Of a DNA stretch of 64,000 bases, positions 1 through 12,800 are shown in pieces; the first letter of the stretch is position 1, and every line of letters starts with the position of its first letter. Source of the DNA: Dromaius novaehollandiae (lineage: Eukaryota > Chordata > Aves > Casuariiformes > Dromaiidae); the NCBI RefSeq assembly GCF_036370855.1, contig NC_088112.1, forward strand, positions 18,220,469 to 18,284,468, read 5' to 3'. A program made the position numbers and the translations under genes. The notes under the pieces were generated by a model. It ran no database searches and was not told the origin of the DNA. It saw nothing but the letters and a program-made list of their open reading frames with translations.

Positions 1-2150
1 GCCGGGGCCCAGGCTTCCCCGGGGACGCGCGTCCGTCCGGCCAGCACTGCTGCTGCCCTCCGATGCAGCCCCTGGAGTAAAACCTGGGGGGGGGACAGCA
101 GTCTTGCAAAGCCCTGTTGGGGATGGATAGACCTCCCAGGTCCTCTGGGTTTGCAGAGGTTCATTTAACCACAGGGATTTTTTTTCCCCTTTTTTTCTTT
201 TTTTTCCTTTTTTTCCTTTTTTTTTTCTTTCCCCCCCCCTTTTTCCCCCTCCTTTCTCCTCCCTGCGAGGTGGCATCCTGCTTTCCCACCCCGCTAGCAG
301 CGTGTCCCGCTGCACAGGAGCGTGGCTCCCCCGGCTCCGTGCATGCTCCGACTCGCCCGGCCGGAGCGCGGAAAGGGAAATCCTTATCCGAGGAAGCCGC
401 TCGGGGTGGTTTTGGCCAATACGCAGCAAAACTCCCTGCGAGTCCCCGCTTCCATCGTCAGCATCCCGTGCGCATCTCACTCGCTAGCGCTGCCAAAGGC
501 CCGTGGCTGGGAGAGCGTTTCGCGTGTGTCCCTGGGGGCGCGTTGACGTGGTTTGGGGTTTTTTTTCCCCTCCCAGGGTGGGAGAGGATCTGCTTTTTAA
601 GGGCAGGTGGATGCAAGGTGAGTCGGTTTAGGGAAGGCGGCGTGCAAAACCTCGTGCAAATAGGAACCGATGGTCCACGTGTCCTAATGCTCGGATATTC
701 GTATGGAGCAAACGGGGTCCTTGGGTCTTGGCAGGTGACCGCCGAGGCCAGCGCACTCGTGACGCATGTGGGGCTGTGGTGCCAAGGGCTGGCATTGGGC
801 ACGGGGCTTTGGCTTGCGCCGGGAGCCGGCGTCCAGGCTGTGGAAACCCGGGGGCTAAAATGCAGCCCCCGCGCTAAATCGCCCCGGGCAGGTGACACAT
901 TCAGACCCCAAGCGTCAAATCCTGGCTGCCTTGCAATAAAACCCACCTGGGCTATTAGGGACCCCCCCTCGCTGGAGCCGCGGGAGCGCTGCTGCCGGGG
1001 GGAGCGTTGCCCCCGCGCTGAATGCGGTTTGATTAATGAAGGCTAATGAAGATGGAGGTGGATCTGGGCTGGGGCCCCCCCGGCCTCGTGCTGCAAACAG
1101 GCTCAACACCCCTGGCAGCGTAGATTTAGGATGGCCCGAGGAGGGGCCCGTGCCTGGGGGCTCCCCGGCCTCCCCGCAGCAGGTCCCCCCCCCGCAGCTG
1201 TGTCAGCACAGCCACATTTTGGTGCTTTTTTTTGTTTTCCCACCCTAATTCCCAGCTCGGCCGCAAGCGTGGCACAACCGCTTGGCTGCCAGGCCGGGCA
1301 CGAGCGGCTCCCGGGCTGCCCCGTTCCCACCGGCTCCGGTTCAATGATCCCTCCACGCTGCCCCTTCGCCGCGGGGGATCCGGATCCGCTTCGCCGCACG
1401 GCCGGGATGTAAATCCCGTGTTCCCACTCCGGAGCGGCGTCCCCGGTGCGAGAGCTGTTGCAAGCTTCCTTCTCCCATCGCCCTTATTGCCCACCGTCCC
1501 CAAGGAAGCCGGCGGCCACCTTCTTGGCACCCTCAACTCTCCTGGTCGTTAAGCTCAGCCTATGTTACAGGGCCCGCTCATGCATTTCTTCAACCCTTTG
1601 AGGTGGGAACACCATCGTGTTAGCAGCGGTGGGGGCAGCGGCCTGGATTAGGCATGACCTGTGTCAGCTCCCCGTTGGCGGGGCCGAAAAAGAGAAAAGC
1701 GATTCTTCTCGCTGGAGGGGAGGATGATTTCCAGCATCACGAGAAAACAAAGCGGACCAAAAAGGATTATTTTCCCCAAACAAAATTCTCTTTGAGAACA
1801 CCCACTCGGAGTCACACATCATTTTTTTTTCCTCCTTGCTTGTTGCAACCTTGCCAAATCCGAAAATGCAGAAATTGAGTTGGCCGCTGAACTCATGAGA
1901 GCGGCTTAAAATTCCCGAGTTGGCTGCTTTATCTTGCAAGTCTTGGTCTGTCTGCCTGGTGCCGGGGCCCTAATGGGGCTCTGCGGCCCCGGGGGCTGGA
2001 AACGCGCTTCTGCTGCCCCGCTCCGTCCCCTTTTCTTCCCGATCCTCAGCCATCCGGGTGCCTTCTGCAGAGGGCCCTTGAAGAGAACGTGAAGCACTGG
2101 AAGATCTGCAAGATACCGTAGGAGCTGTCAAGAGCTGCCGTCAGCAGAGC
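1..2150. other. GC-rich intergenic DNA, no gene supported
   Basis: Several long frames are open here on both strands, including one of 309 codons from 117. They overlap each other in GC-rich DNA and have low-complexity translations (runs of F, P, A and R). They show no recognisable family and no convincing splice structure, so I treat them as chance ORFs. The first 79 bases are open in one frame to a TAA at 77-79 and could be the tail of something further left, but nothing identifies it. An AATAAA lies at 935-940 on the plus strand without a gene to attach it to. Confidence 0.6.
178..265 (+). repeat. Polypyrimidine (T/C) tract
   Basis: About 88 bases are almost entirely T and C, in alternating T-runs and C-runs. 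It is low-complexity sequence. The purine-rich complement makes it a candidate for triplex (H-DNA) structure, which is inference. Confidence 0.85.
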
Positions 2151-2159
2151 ACCGAGATG

Positions 2160-2560
2160 TGCGCGCGCCGTCCCCAGCAACTGTTTTTTCCCAGATGATC
2201 CCTTCTGAGAAGATAAGAAGCACACGGAGCCACGGCTCGCAACGCGCATAGGTGCCGCGCGGCGCCAAACGAGCGCCTGCCCTGCTGTCATCCCGCACCA
2301 CGTCGGATCCGAGCTACAGAGACGCCCGCGCGCACGCGGCCCCACGCGCCCGCCCGCTCCTACGCGCGCTGGATCCGGCCCAAACGGCCGCATCACGTTG
2401 CACGTCCAAGGCTGAGCGGATTGTGCTGCCGGGACGCGTCTCGGCGGGCGGGATCGCGTCGGGGTGCCGGAGCCGGGCCGGGCTCGGCGTCCCCCCGCGC
2501 CGGGAGAACACAGCCCGCTCTGTGCCGCGGTCGCTGCGTGGGAGGCTCCCTGCGGCTTGG
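2160..2560. promoter_or_regulatory. CpG island without an assigned gene
   Basis: CpG dinucleotides are very dense here (clusters such as GCGCGCGCCG, GCCGCGCGGCGCC and ACGCGCGCTGG), much denser than in the flanks. In vertebrates such islands usually mark promoters. I could not find a convincing first coding exon on either strand within several kilobases, so the gene served, if any, may be non-coding or lie left of the window. Confidence 0.6.
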
Positions 2561-2599
2561 CAGCAGCAGGTCAGTGCTTTTTAAAAGGCCGTTGTTTTA

Positions 2600-5500
2600 A
2601 CGCTGTGTTTTTGAGAGACAAAGGGAGAGCGGGGTGGAGGCACGAGATCTGCCCGTGCTTCTGCCTCGAGCATCTCCCCCGGCTCCCTCCTCCTCGCTGC
2701 CAGCTCGGCTCCCCGCGCCTCTTCCGTGCACGCAGCGTCCGTCCTTAGTCCTGCCAAGCTTGTACCAGCCTCCTCCTTGCTTTAGGCTCTGCTTCCTCCT
2801 CTTGCTCCCCCTTTCCTCTTCCCCCTCTCTTCTCTTAGCAGGGAAGACCCTCGGTGTGTCATCACCAGCGATGGAGCAGAAACAGCCAGGGGTGGTTCCC
2901 CAAAGTGCCGGTGTCCTGTATCTTGGCATCTCCTGGGAATCTCAGCTGTGGCTGATGTATCCCAGCCACCCAGGCCCAGCTTATTGCCCCCACCACGGGC
3001 GGCTCACACCTAGGCAGGTGTTAGCAACCACGGCACTCGTGACCCGAATAAGAGAGTGCGCCCAAAGGGATCTCGTTCCATAATCTGAAAAAACGCCCTA
3101 TGTGCTTTGGGACTCGGTCTGTGATACCTGAGCTGGGCTTAGTGGTATCTCCACGTGAGCAGTAGCTCCACGTGGTTTCCAGTTGGGCTTGAACTGAAAC
3201 TCAGCGTGCACGTGCCCTTCTTGCAGGAAAGCCGGGTTCAGGATCCGTCCTCCCTGCTGTTATCAAACACCTGCCTAAGGAGACTTCCGAAACCAAACGG
3301 CGTCCGCGTGACAACGATAGGAGCACAGGGCTCCTCTGTGCAGCCTCCCCAAAACCAGGGATGAGGCCTTCTGTGGTGGTGCAGAGCAATGAGTGCTGCC
3401 TCGTGCTGGCCGGGGAAGCCAGCCAGGCTCCCGGGAAGGCTGATCTTACCCCCGGGCTGGAGGAGGGAAGGCTGACTTTATGGAGATATGAGGAAAGCTG
3501 GCATTTATCTCTATATATTGATTTTTCTGCTGTGACTCGATTAGCTCAGAAGCTGGTTTTCCTTTGGAGGAGCTGTAAGGTAGTGTGTCACTATATAAGG
3601 GACCAAGACCAAAACCAGCAAAGGGTTATTGGTAATTAGCAAAGAGCTTTAAGTTTCCCACCTGGAGCTTGTTGGTTTGCTGATGAAGCTGTCTCCATCG
3701 GCTGCTCGTCCACGCGTGGATGGCAAGGGACCTTGCTCCTGAAGCGGTGGCTGTTGGCTGCAGGCAGCCTCTGAGGATGCTTCTCCAGGTGGTGAAGGTC
3801 AGAAGCAGGCTAACACCGAGAAAGCGGTTCCTGGGTGGGCGCGAGGGGTTTGGTTTGGTTTGTCTCATCTCATAGCGCTCTTCTAACGTCAGGACCAAAT
3901 GTTTCACCAGTAGAATGACTGGAATGGGGAAAGCTGGCTCTCTGGGCCTTGAATGACTAGCAGCTTCCCGGTTTGCGGCCCTGCGGGTAAGGGGTGTGAT
4001 GCTGTTTGACTAAAGTAACAGAAAACCAGACCTGGCTTTGGTCTGCATGAATTTTAATCTCATAATCCAATCTTGTTCCTGGACTGAAGCAACCAGGAAG
4101 AGAGAATGAGGAAGAGGAACTATTACAGCTCCTCTCCCCTTTCCTCCACTGAGACAAACAAAAAGAGCGAGGGATTTCTTTTTTTCCTTGCTCTACCTAT
4201 TCCAGAGACTAAAAGAGCCATTGTGCGAAGGCTCCTGCAGAGCCCTGAGCTAACAAGGAGCACGTGAGCAAAAGCAGAAGCGCAAGCTATGCCCGTGCCA
4301 AGTCCTCTCTGCAACGTGCTGCACAACCGACCCGCGTTGGGCATCGCTGGCGCTTTCCTTGCAGCGAAGAGCCTGTGGCAGTGCCGGGGTTAAGCCGAGT
4401 ATCCAGCAACTGCGACGTGCTTTGTAGCTTGACAGATTTTGCAGTCCCACCTCGGGGTGGGGAAGTTGGCTTAAACTTGATTAGCCCAGGTTAGACTTTT
4501 CAGCAGGATAAGCTACACGAATAAAGTGCTAAGACTTCGGGTTTGCTGTGTCAGGCTTTAAATGCAAACGGCTAAAGCGGGAGGCGTTTCGCTGGGGGCA
4601 GAGTGAGCCTGGCGGCAGGCGCAGGAGGAGCAGCTCGGCCAGGAGCTGCCCGTGCGGCTCGGGAGCTGTAGGCAGCGCTCTGGGCCCTCGCATCTCTCCC
4701 CGGAGCCGCGCTGCAATCCTCCGCTCTCGACAAAAGCGGAGAGGCGCTTGGTGGCTTTCTTGCTTTGGCCGGGCCTTCTTCTAGCCCCCCCATAACGCGC
4801 ACGTTTGAGAACAAAGTCGAGGACTTTTGAGCTTCTCGGAGAATTTGGCGGCCCAGGCACTTGCCACTGATTCAGCTGCGTGAAAGAAGTTTTTGGTGAC
4901 TTGCAGCTTATTGTGCTCCGTGAATTGGCACGTGCTCTGAGCTGGCAGAGGACGAGGGAGGTCGTCACACCGAACGAAATGCTGTCTCCTGGCCCCCCCA
5001 GAAAACCCAACCAACTTGGTCCAGGTGCTCATACGCTGCTGGCAACAGCTCCGCAGTCAGAACCACCCTCTCCCGTGAACCCCCACGCAGACGAGCTCTT
5101 TCTGTGCGATCGCTCCTAAAAGCAAGCGTACTAGCGCGGCTACGGCAGGCAGCTTTCTTGCGAGGGCAAACCCTGACTTGCCATCCCTTCTAAGCAGAAG
5201 ATAGACCGAGGTTATTTGTTGCCAACAACTGTTCAGAAAAGGCTAGTCTGGGTGGCTGGATTAGCTGTGCCAGTCTCTGGTAGGCGATGCTTCTCTGCGC
5301 ACTAACTCTGCTCTCTCCTTTAAGGAATTCCCATCCAAGCAGATATTCAAATAATGCCAAACGCGCTCTGGCCTTAGCTGGAATGAGGTGCACTGGTGTG
5401 TGGGGGTGAATGAGTCACAAGGCAAAGTAGCTATTTGCTTTGTTTCTCAACCTTTCACGTTTTTCACCTTTTAATTAAAAATGAATATTAATAAATCCAG

Positions 5501-7160
5501 CAGACACTTAAATACCCTTTAAAGTCAAGTGTCAAGGGGAACGAGGTCCCCAAAGGAGAACGTGTAAAAAAGATGGGTCATAATAAGCAACTGCAGCCTT
5601 TAACTGATGAGTTGTGATTCGGATTCCCATCTCAGCCCTCTGGCAAATGCCACTAAAGCTAACGAAGCTCTGTCTAACTGCAATCACCTGTTCTGCGTGT
5701 TGTGTGTTTTCCCTTGGTCTCTCGGCCCGCTCCGTTGGTTTTTGTTGCCACTGGAGGTCCCCTGCTCTGTGGCTAGGTTGCTATTGTTTGGTTATAGTTT
5801 TTGCCGTTCACATTAAATGTCAAAAGTCAAGCAGCTCAGAAGTAATTGCAAGCTTTCTGAATACCACGCTAACCGTTCACTTCTATTTCTGAAGCCTGTA
5901 GGCCAGTTTCTCTTGCTTTACACTAATATAAATCCAGATTAACCGTGTTTGAAGTCCATGGGATTATTCCTATTTTGCAGTGCAAGTATGATCAAACTGA
6001 GGTTTCAGCAACAGCAATTTATCTTCCCGGAATAAGCACTTTTTTTTTTAATGACGATTGTAAATTAATTCCAGAGATAACGTGGTATTATGTAACTGAG
6101 AACAGAACTGGGACCAGAGTCAATTTTGCCAAACCCTCCACAGACCAGTGTGAATGTTATTGCACCGACAGTAACAGAGACTTGAGGAAACCTCATTTGC
6201 TCTCGAGGTTTGTGCCCTACACCTGCTTGCTGTTGGGTTCTCCCTTTTGTCCCCCAAAATCTCTCAGGGCAATGTTTATTATCCTCCCCCCCCATGCACC
6301 ATGTGCATAAGCAGGACTGTTCTGTATCTCTTTGGAGGGTGGAAGGCTGCGTGCACTGCGGCTGGTGCCAAGGTTGACTGGATCTTGGCAGGCTGAAGAG
6401 AGCAAATAACTGATGAGATGCTGCTACAGCCTTTTTTTTTCCATGCTAATTTGAGTCTTCCCTCAGCCCAGCCACCACATTTTTTGTGGAGTTCGTAGGA
6501 ACTTGCTTGTCTTTGAGACCTCTAACCTACTCTCAGATATGACCAAAAATGGCCAACAGCTTCCTGTATTGCTCATGTCTGCTGCTAAGCTGTGGATGTA
6601 AAAAGTTAGGAGCTATTAGCATATAAAGTTTGCTTTTCAGAGTTCCCCCGAAATGGCATCTTGTGAGAGATGAGGAAGGGAGTGACGTCCCCACGGCTGC
6701 TGTGACAGCAATGGATCAGCGTCCGTGGGGACGGTGCCTCCTCGGGTACAGCGGGAAGCAGAGAGAGGTAGCAGGGCTGCACGAGTGGCACCCGCGTGGC
6801 GTGCAGCCCCGGAAGGGGTGCTCCCTTCTTCCCCAGCTTCAGCACGCGTTTGGCAGCTGCGGTGGGAATGATGTGGACACGCAAAGGTAGATGTTGTCTT
6901 GCCATGGGGTCAGTGCTTCCTTCCCTCCTCGCCTGCCCGCAGATACCGATGATCCGCTGAGGGGCGGCTCCCTGCAGAGCTCTGGGAGTCTGCAGCGTAC
7001 AAATGTACCTGCTCGTGCGGAGCAGCTGTTTAAGGGCCCAGGAGGACCTAGTATAACCCTCCCCAACCTGGTCGCGACCTCTAGACGCTGCAGCAACGCA
7101 AACAAGTGATAAGGATGCTAGTGAGAGTCACCGTGTAAACCCTATTTCACCAAGTCGCAA
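2600..7160. other. Intergenic DNA, no gene supported
   Basis: No ORF here resembles a known family. A minor GC-rich patch lies at about 4560-4780. The segment 5400-5560 is AT-rich and motif-dense: a TGAGTCA AP-1-type site near 5412 and a TTTTAATTAAAA homeobox-type core near 5470. It could be a regulatory element, but conservation cannot be judged here. Confidence 0.5.
5908..5965. repeat. Fragment resembling an old amniote interspersed repeat
   Basis: The text around TTACACTAATATAAATCCAG followed by TGAAGTCCATGGGATT resembles an old dispersed repeat I know from amniote genomes, whose copies read like 'ttacaccagtgtaaatc...gaagtcaatgg'. I cannot name the family. Decay makes the boundaries unclear. 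Confidence 0.35.
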
Positions 7161-7182
7161 AGAGCTGGTCAGAAGAAACCTG

Positions 7183-7188
7183 TTTATT
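7183..7188 (-). terminator. Poly(A) signal of the beta-thymosin gene
   Basis: TTTATT on the plus strand reads AATAAA on the minus strand. It lies about 290 bases beyond the beta-thymosin stop codon (7475-7477), which fits a short 3' UTR of about 310 bases with cleavage near 7160-7170. Short 3' UTRs of a few hundred bases are usual for beta-thymosins. Confidence 0.65.
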
Positions 7189-7474
7189 GTGAGGTTTAGG
7201 AAAACAATTTTTGTATGCCAATTGCTTTTTTTTGGGTGGGGGGCAAGTAATCGGGTTGATACAGAACTTTGAATTACAGTTTTGAGAATACAAACACAAA
7301 TACAAAATTCCTTGTTGAACCACTGCAAAACAAACTCTCCTGGAGAACACAAAATGAACAAATGCTTGTTAAATTAAATGGACAACAAACACAGAGTCAG
7401 GAAAAGGGGCGGAACCCCAACTTGGAAGCCAAAACCCCACTGAAGAAGCAGCCATCACATCTTCAATTTCATGC

Positions 7475-8791
<1,317 letters not shown>

Positions 8792-9369
8792 TCAAAACCA
8801 ACACAAATCTAACACCTCAATCTGGGTCCTCTCCTTAAGGCATGGTTCTTTCAAAGCAAGAGAGGAAAGATATAAATAGATGTTTATCTAGACTTCTCAG
8901 AAAAATCATATCCTGAACATGGAAACAAAAATATTTAAGTAAAGACAGTGCATTAATTGACAATAATCCATGTCACCTCCTGACATAAACCTCTATTTTA
9001 AGGAATACTGGTAACCAGAAAGTCTGCAATAAACCATAAACCCAATATGAGCAAATAGTTTGAATTATGATTTTTTTTTTAATTAATAGGATTTTTTCTT
9101 TAATTCTGAGTACGCTAACCTAAGTACATAGATACAAGCATACATATCTGGATTAGCTGCTGGGTACACTTGTGCTTAACAATAGGAAGACTGGTTCATA
9201 GAATCCTTTGTTTGCTCTCACGCTCAATATTCAAGTCGCATGCTCGGTGTTTTTGATTATACCCTATTATAAAAGAAATCCATAAAAAAATACCAGCATT
9301 AAACACTCCACCTGTCAAAACTTCCCTAATCTAATTGCTGCTTTTAATAGAAATCCGAGATAAAATTCA

Positions 9370-9428
9370 TCCTGTGTGTATTCCACTGATTTCAATGGAG
9401 TTCCCATCAAGGATGCATTTGGCCCAGA
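9370..9428. repeat. Fragment resembling an old amniote interspersed repeat
   Basis: ATTCCACTGATTTCAATGGAG followed by a segment ending ATTTGGCCCAG resembles dispersed copies of the type 'cattgacttcaatggag...atttggccc' known from amniote genomes. It lies in beta-thymosin intron 1. I cannot name the family with certainty. Confidence 0.4.
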
Positions 9429-9558
9429 GATTGCAGACAGAATTATATTTTTTCCTTCCTTAAGACAATCTGATTCCATTGCTATCGGTACTGAGACAAC
9501 AGAAGTAAATATGCACAGGAAAAACAAATGAAAAGCTACTAAAACCACATGTCATTAC

Positions 9559-9590
9559 CGTCTGGCTGCTTTCTCCTCAGCTGCTTCGTG
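9559..9590 (-). other. Putative non-coding first exon of the beta-thymosin gene
   Basis: On the minus strand GCAGCCAGACG is followed by a good donor, gtaatg, at 9558-9553. Beta-thymosin genes typically have a short non-coding first exon ahead of the ATG exon, and this sits 0.9 kb upstream. The start at about 9590 is estimated from the nearby TATA-like box. If the second TATA box at 9865-9871 is used instead, the exon would reach about 9838. Confidence 0.5.
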
Positions 9591-9610
9591 ACCGTCTGAG
9601 GCAGTGTGAG

Positions 9611-9618
9611 TTTAAAAA
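9611..9618 (-). promoter_or_regulatory. TATA-like element of the beta-thymosin promoter
   Basis: TTTTTAAA on the minus strand lies about 25-30 bases upstream of a plausible start site near 9590. A better-matching TATAAAA lies further upstream at 9865-9871 (minus strand) and is the main alternative. Confidence 0.4.
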
Positions 9619-9899
9619 GGTCATGTTAATCCCTCCTCTCTTCCTCCCCCCTCCCCATTCCTATCCTATCGCTATTAATATTGATTAGTTTACTGCGGGG
9701 ATTGCTCAGCATTTAGGAAAAGGACAGATTGCCACTGCAGAAATTAGATGAGGGAGGGGAACGGAGAAGCTGACCATGGAAAACCGCCAAAATAATCTTT
9801 TTTTTTTCCTTCCCACTTACCAAGACAATAATATTTAAGTTTCCCTTCCTGCCCTTCTCTTCTTTTATAATGCAGAGCTTTGGAGTTGATTCGAGGTTT

Positions 9900-12800
9900 G
9901 GAGATGTATGAAGGGCTGGTGTTGCAGCATTATTTTGTGTATAGTTTTAGAGCAATTCGGCAAAGCACTCGGGGAATATCCTAAATGCGTTTTGGTCGAC
10001 AGAAGCACGTGCTTTTGGCTACAGAGGACTCTAAACACAGGCGTGGTGGTATTGCTGCAATCCAGAGCCAAATCTAGAGATAAGCAACAGCGTGAGCACT
10101 AAGCTGGCTGCCAGGAATGTGTCCTGAAGGGAAGAACAAAGAATCTTTTATTCCCACCCCTTTAAGGAGCTACAAAACCACCTGATAGACCCTCCTTCGG
10201 CCTAACGCACTCCTGCTCTGCAAGCAGGACCTTGGGAGTTGCCCATAGTCCACCTTCCTGCCTTGACTGTGTAAGAAGCCGCATTTGCGCGTCCTGCTTG
10301 CGTAGCCTCCCCCCTGCGTTCAGCCAGTCCCAACAGCATGAATCATGCCGGGCTCGCTCACGGGGAAGCTCTTCAGCTGCAGAGAAGGGAGGAAGGCTGA
10401 GCAGCATGGAGAATATTCTGCAGATGCTGAGCGATGCGATTTCTGAAAAAAATCTTTAAAATGGTTAATAGCTCTTCGGTGTATTTGGCTCAGCTGCAAG
10501 ATGCATTTTGCATTAAAATGGAAAACTGAATGGAGAAGAGACAGTGCAGCACGTGGACATAATGTGTAGCCACCTCCTAGAGCTGCTGCTTGCAAGGGCT
10601 ATGGACAATTCTCGGGCTATGAAGCCTCTTGTCCGTGTTCTTCAGCTACGCTTCCTGATCTGCTATTTGGGGGATCATTTTTCAAGGCCCTCCAGTTTGG
10701 GAGGGAAGGGCTATGTGCATCTTCCTAAGATGCTGGGGTGGGTTTCATCTTGTATAACTTGAGGTGGTTCCACCTGAATTACTTGTCTAGACTCCCCGAT
10801 AGTCAATGGAGAGCAATAAACACTTCCACAGTGCCAGTCATCCAATCTGTTTTAGGCATCTAATTTAGGATGAAATTAATCGGGTGCTAGGAGTATCTGT
10901 TTTTCTCCACCGACTATAAAGGGAGTCTAGACAAGGAGCTCAGATATCTGTTGGGCAGCTGTGAGACAGCTTTTGGGCAGATGAATGCAGCTGATTCAGA
11001 GCCCCGAGAAGGTAATGTGGATTTTTCTGTTGGCATAATAGAGCATTTTTGAGGCTGAATGATGTGTGAGCATTGAGAAAATGGATGTGTTTGAAGGAAA
11101 GAATCTCTTTCCAATGTGTGTTTAAATTAAAATATATGAACATGCACCGAGAAAAGATGATTCTTTTTACTCGTGAGCATTCATAAATAGTGGTTTCTTC
11201 CCACCCAGTGATTCTTTCCTTAATCCATCCCATTTTCTTATCTTCAGAAAATGGAGGATTTGCTGAGGGCCCTGGCAATGGCTGTCTGAGAGCTTTTTCT
11301 CTATGGCCATGTCTACATTATTTGAAGTAAAGGAGAACGGAGGACCTTAACAGCAGAAAAACCTGGATAATGCTACTCTGCTGGAGCTCCCAAGAGATAG
11401 CGTGGATCTCACTGAGCTCAAGACTATGCAAACCTGGCTGTGCTGCTCCTGGACCTGAAACTGTCCTGGCAGTAATATAGCAACCTCTTTGTTATGATTA
11501 AAAGCTCGGCTAACTTGTGCACACTGGCTTGGCTGCCTCTGCATCTGCACTGACCATCCATGCAAAATCAATTTCTGTGCAAACCAGTAATGTTTAGTGT
11601 CAGGACTTAGTTGCCTTGCTTCCCTCCCCTTATTCCAACCAATTGTCAAAAATAGAAAGCTGTGCTCTTGACCGAAAACTCATGGGAATAAGCAGGAAGG
11701 CAGCTGCTGGGTGAATATTCAGTATTAGCCATAGCTAAGATTTGGCACTGAACAGCCTTAGTGTCTGCTTAAAGAGACAGCATTAACCTCTTCGTGTTAC
11801 ACCAGATTTAAAGGATCCCAAGTTTGGAAAAAAACTTTAAAATGTAATCTGAATGATTCATGAATTCCTGCAGTTCACGAATGAATATTCATAAATACTT
11901 GACTATCCATTTTTACAAGTGACAATGAGAATTCTTATAATGGAAAGAGATCTATAGGGGAAAAACATTTTCATTTTTAGACCGGCACAAATTCAGATAC
12001 AAAGAGCAAACAAAGTATTCAGGACAGTGAAGCAGAAGAATCTAGGTTTCTGTATACAGTCAAGGGCTCAGCCCTTAGCATCCACAGCAGAACTTAGGCT
12101 TTTCTAAATAAGCTAAGACAGGGAGGGCGTGCTTCTTTTTTTCAACACTACTATTCTAAGTGTCCAACTTTTGGGTAGGTCTAGTACTAAAAACAGTTTT
12201 GGTAAGTTTGGGTTTTCAAACTGAAGATGACTAGGTTTTTAATTGATATTGGGTTGGGATTATGAGGAAGGTGCAACAGTGTTAGTCCACGTAACGTAAT
12301 TATGAGAAATTATGTTCTCACTGTCAGTTCAAATCAGTAGCTACTCATCTCAAACACCTTGACCATTGCATAAACTCTCTGTCAAGTCTCTGCAGCTCAT
12401 TAGTATGGTGCTGTGTTCAATCTGCGGTCAAACACATTTATTGCTGGATTCAAACCTCGTGTTTACATGCCCAGCGTGGTACAGCCCTGTGTAGTTTTCA
12501 TATGGAAAGTTTTGTGTGGAGTTTGGCCTGGAGGTGCTCCAGGGAGAGCCGGAACAGACAGCATATGGCATCGAGATGAGCTGGTGACGGGAGGGAGAGA
12601 TGGGTAGGAGATATTTTACTTGGACACTACTTACTCTCACTGGGAGCTCGGCTATTCTTTCTAATACCATCCATTGAACAGTTCTGTGGTAGAACATTTT
12701 TTAATGGCGGGATTTCAGAATTGCCACCTTCAGTGAGAGGAACCTGGCATTGAAAGGACTGTCCTAACATTGAACCACAACAGTCTTTGTGACTGAATGA

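Noticed and set aside
117..1046. 309-codon plus-strand open frame
   Set aside because: Its N-terminal part is translated from the T/C tract (F and P runs), the rest is GC-driven, and other frames overlap it. No family resemblance.
1..7160. WNT8A, expected from mammalian gene order near FAM13B
   Set aside because: No Wnt cysteine-rich motifs were found on either strand; if the gene is present it lies left of the window.
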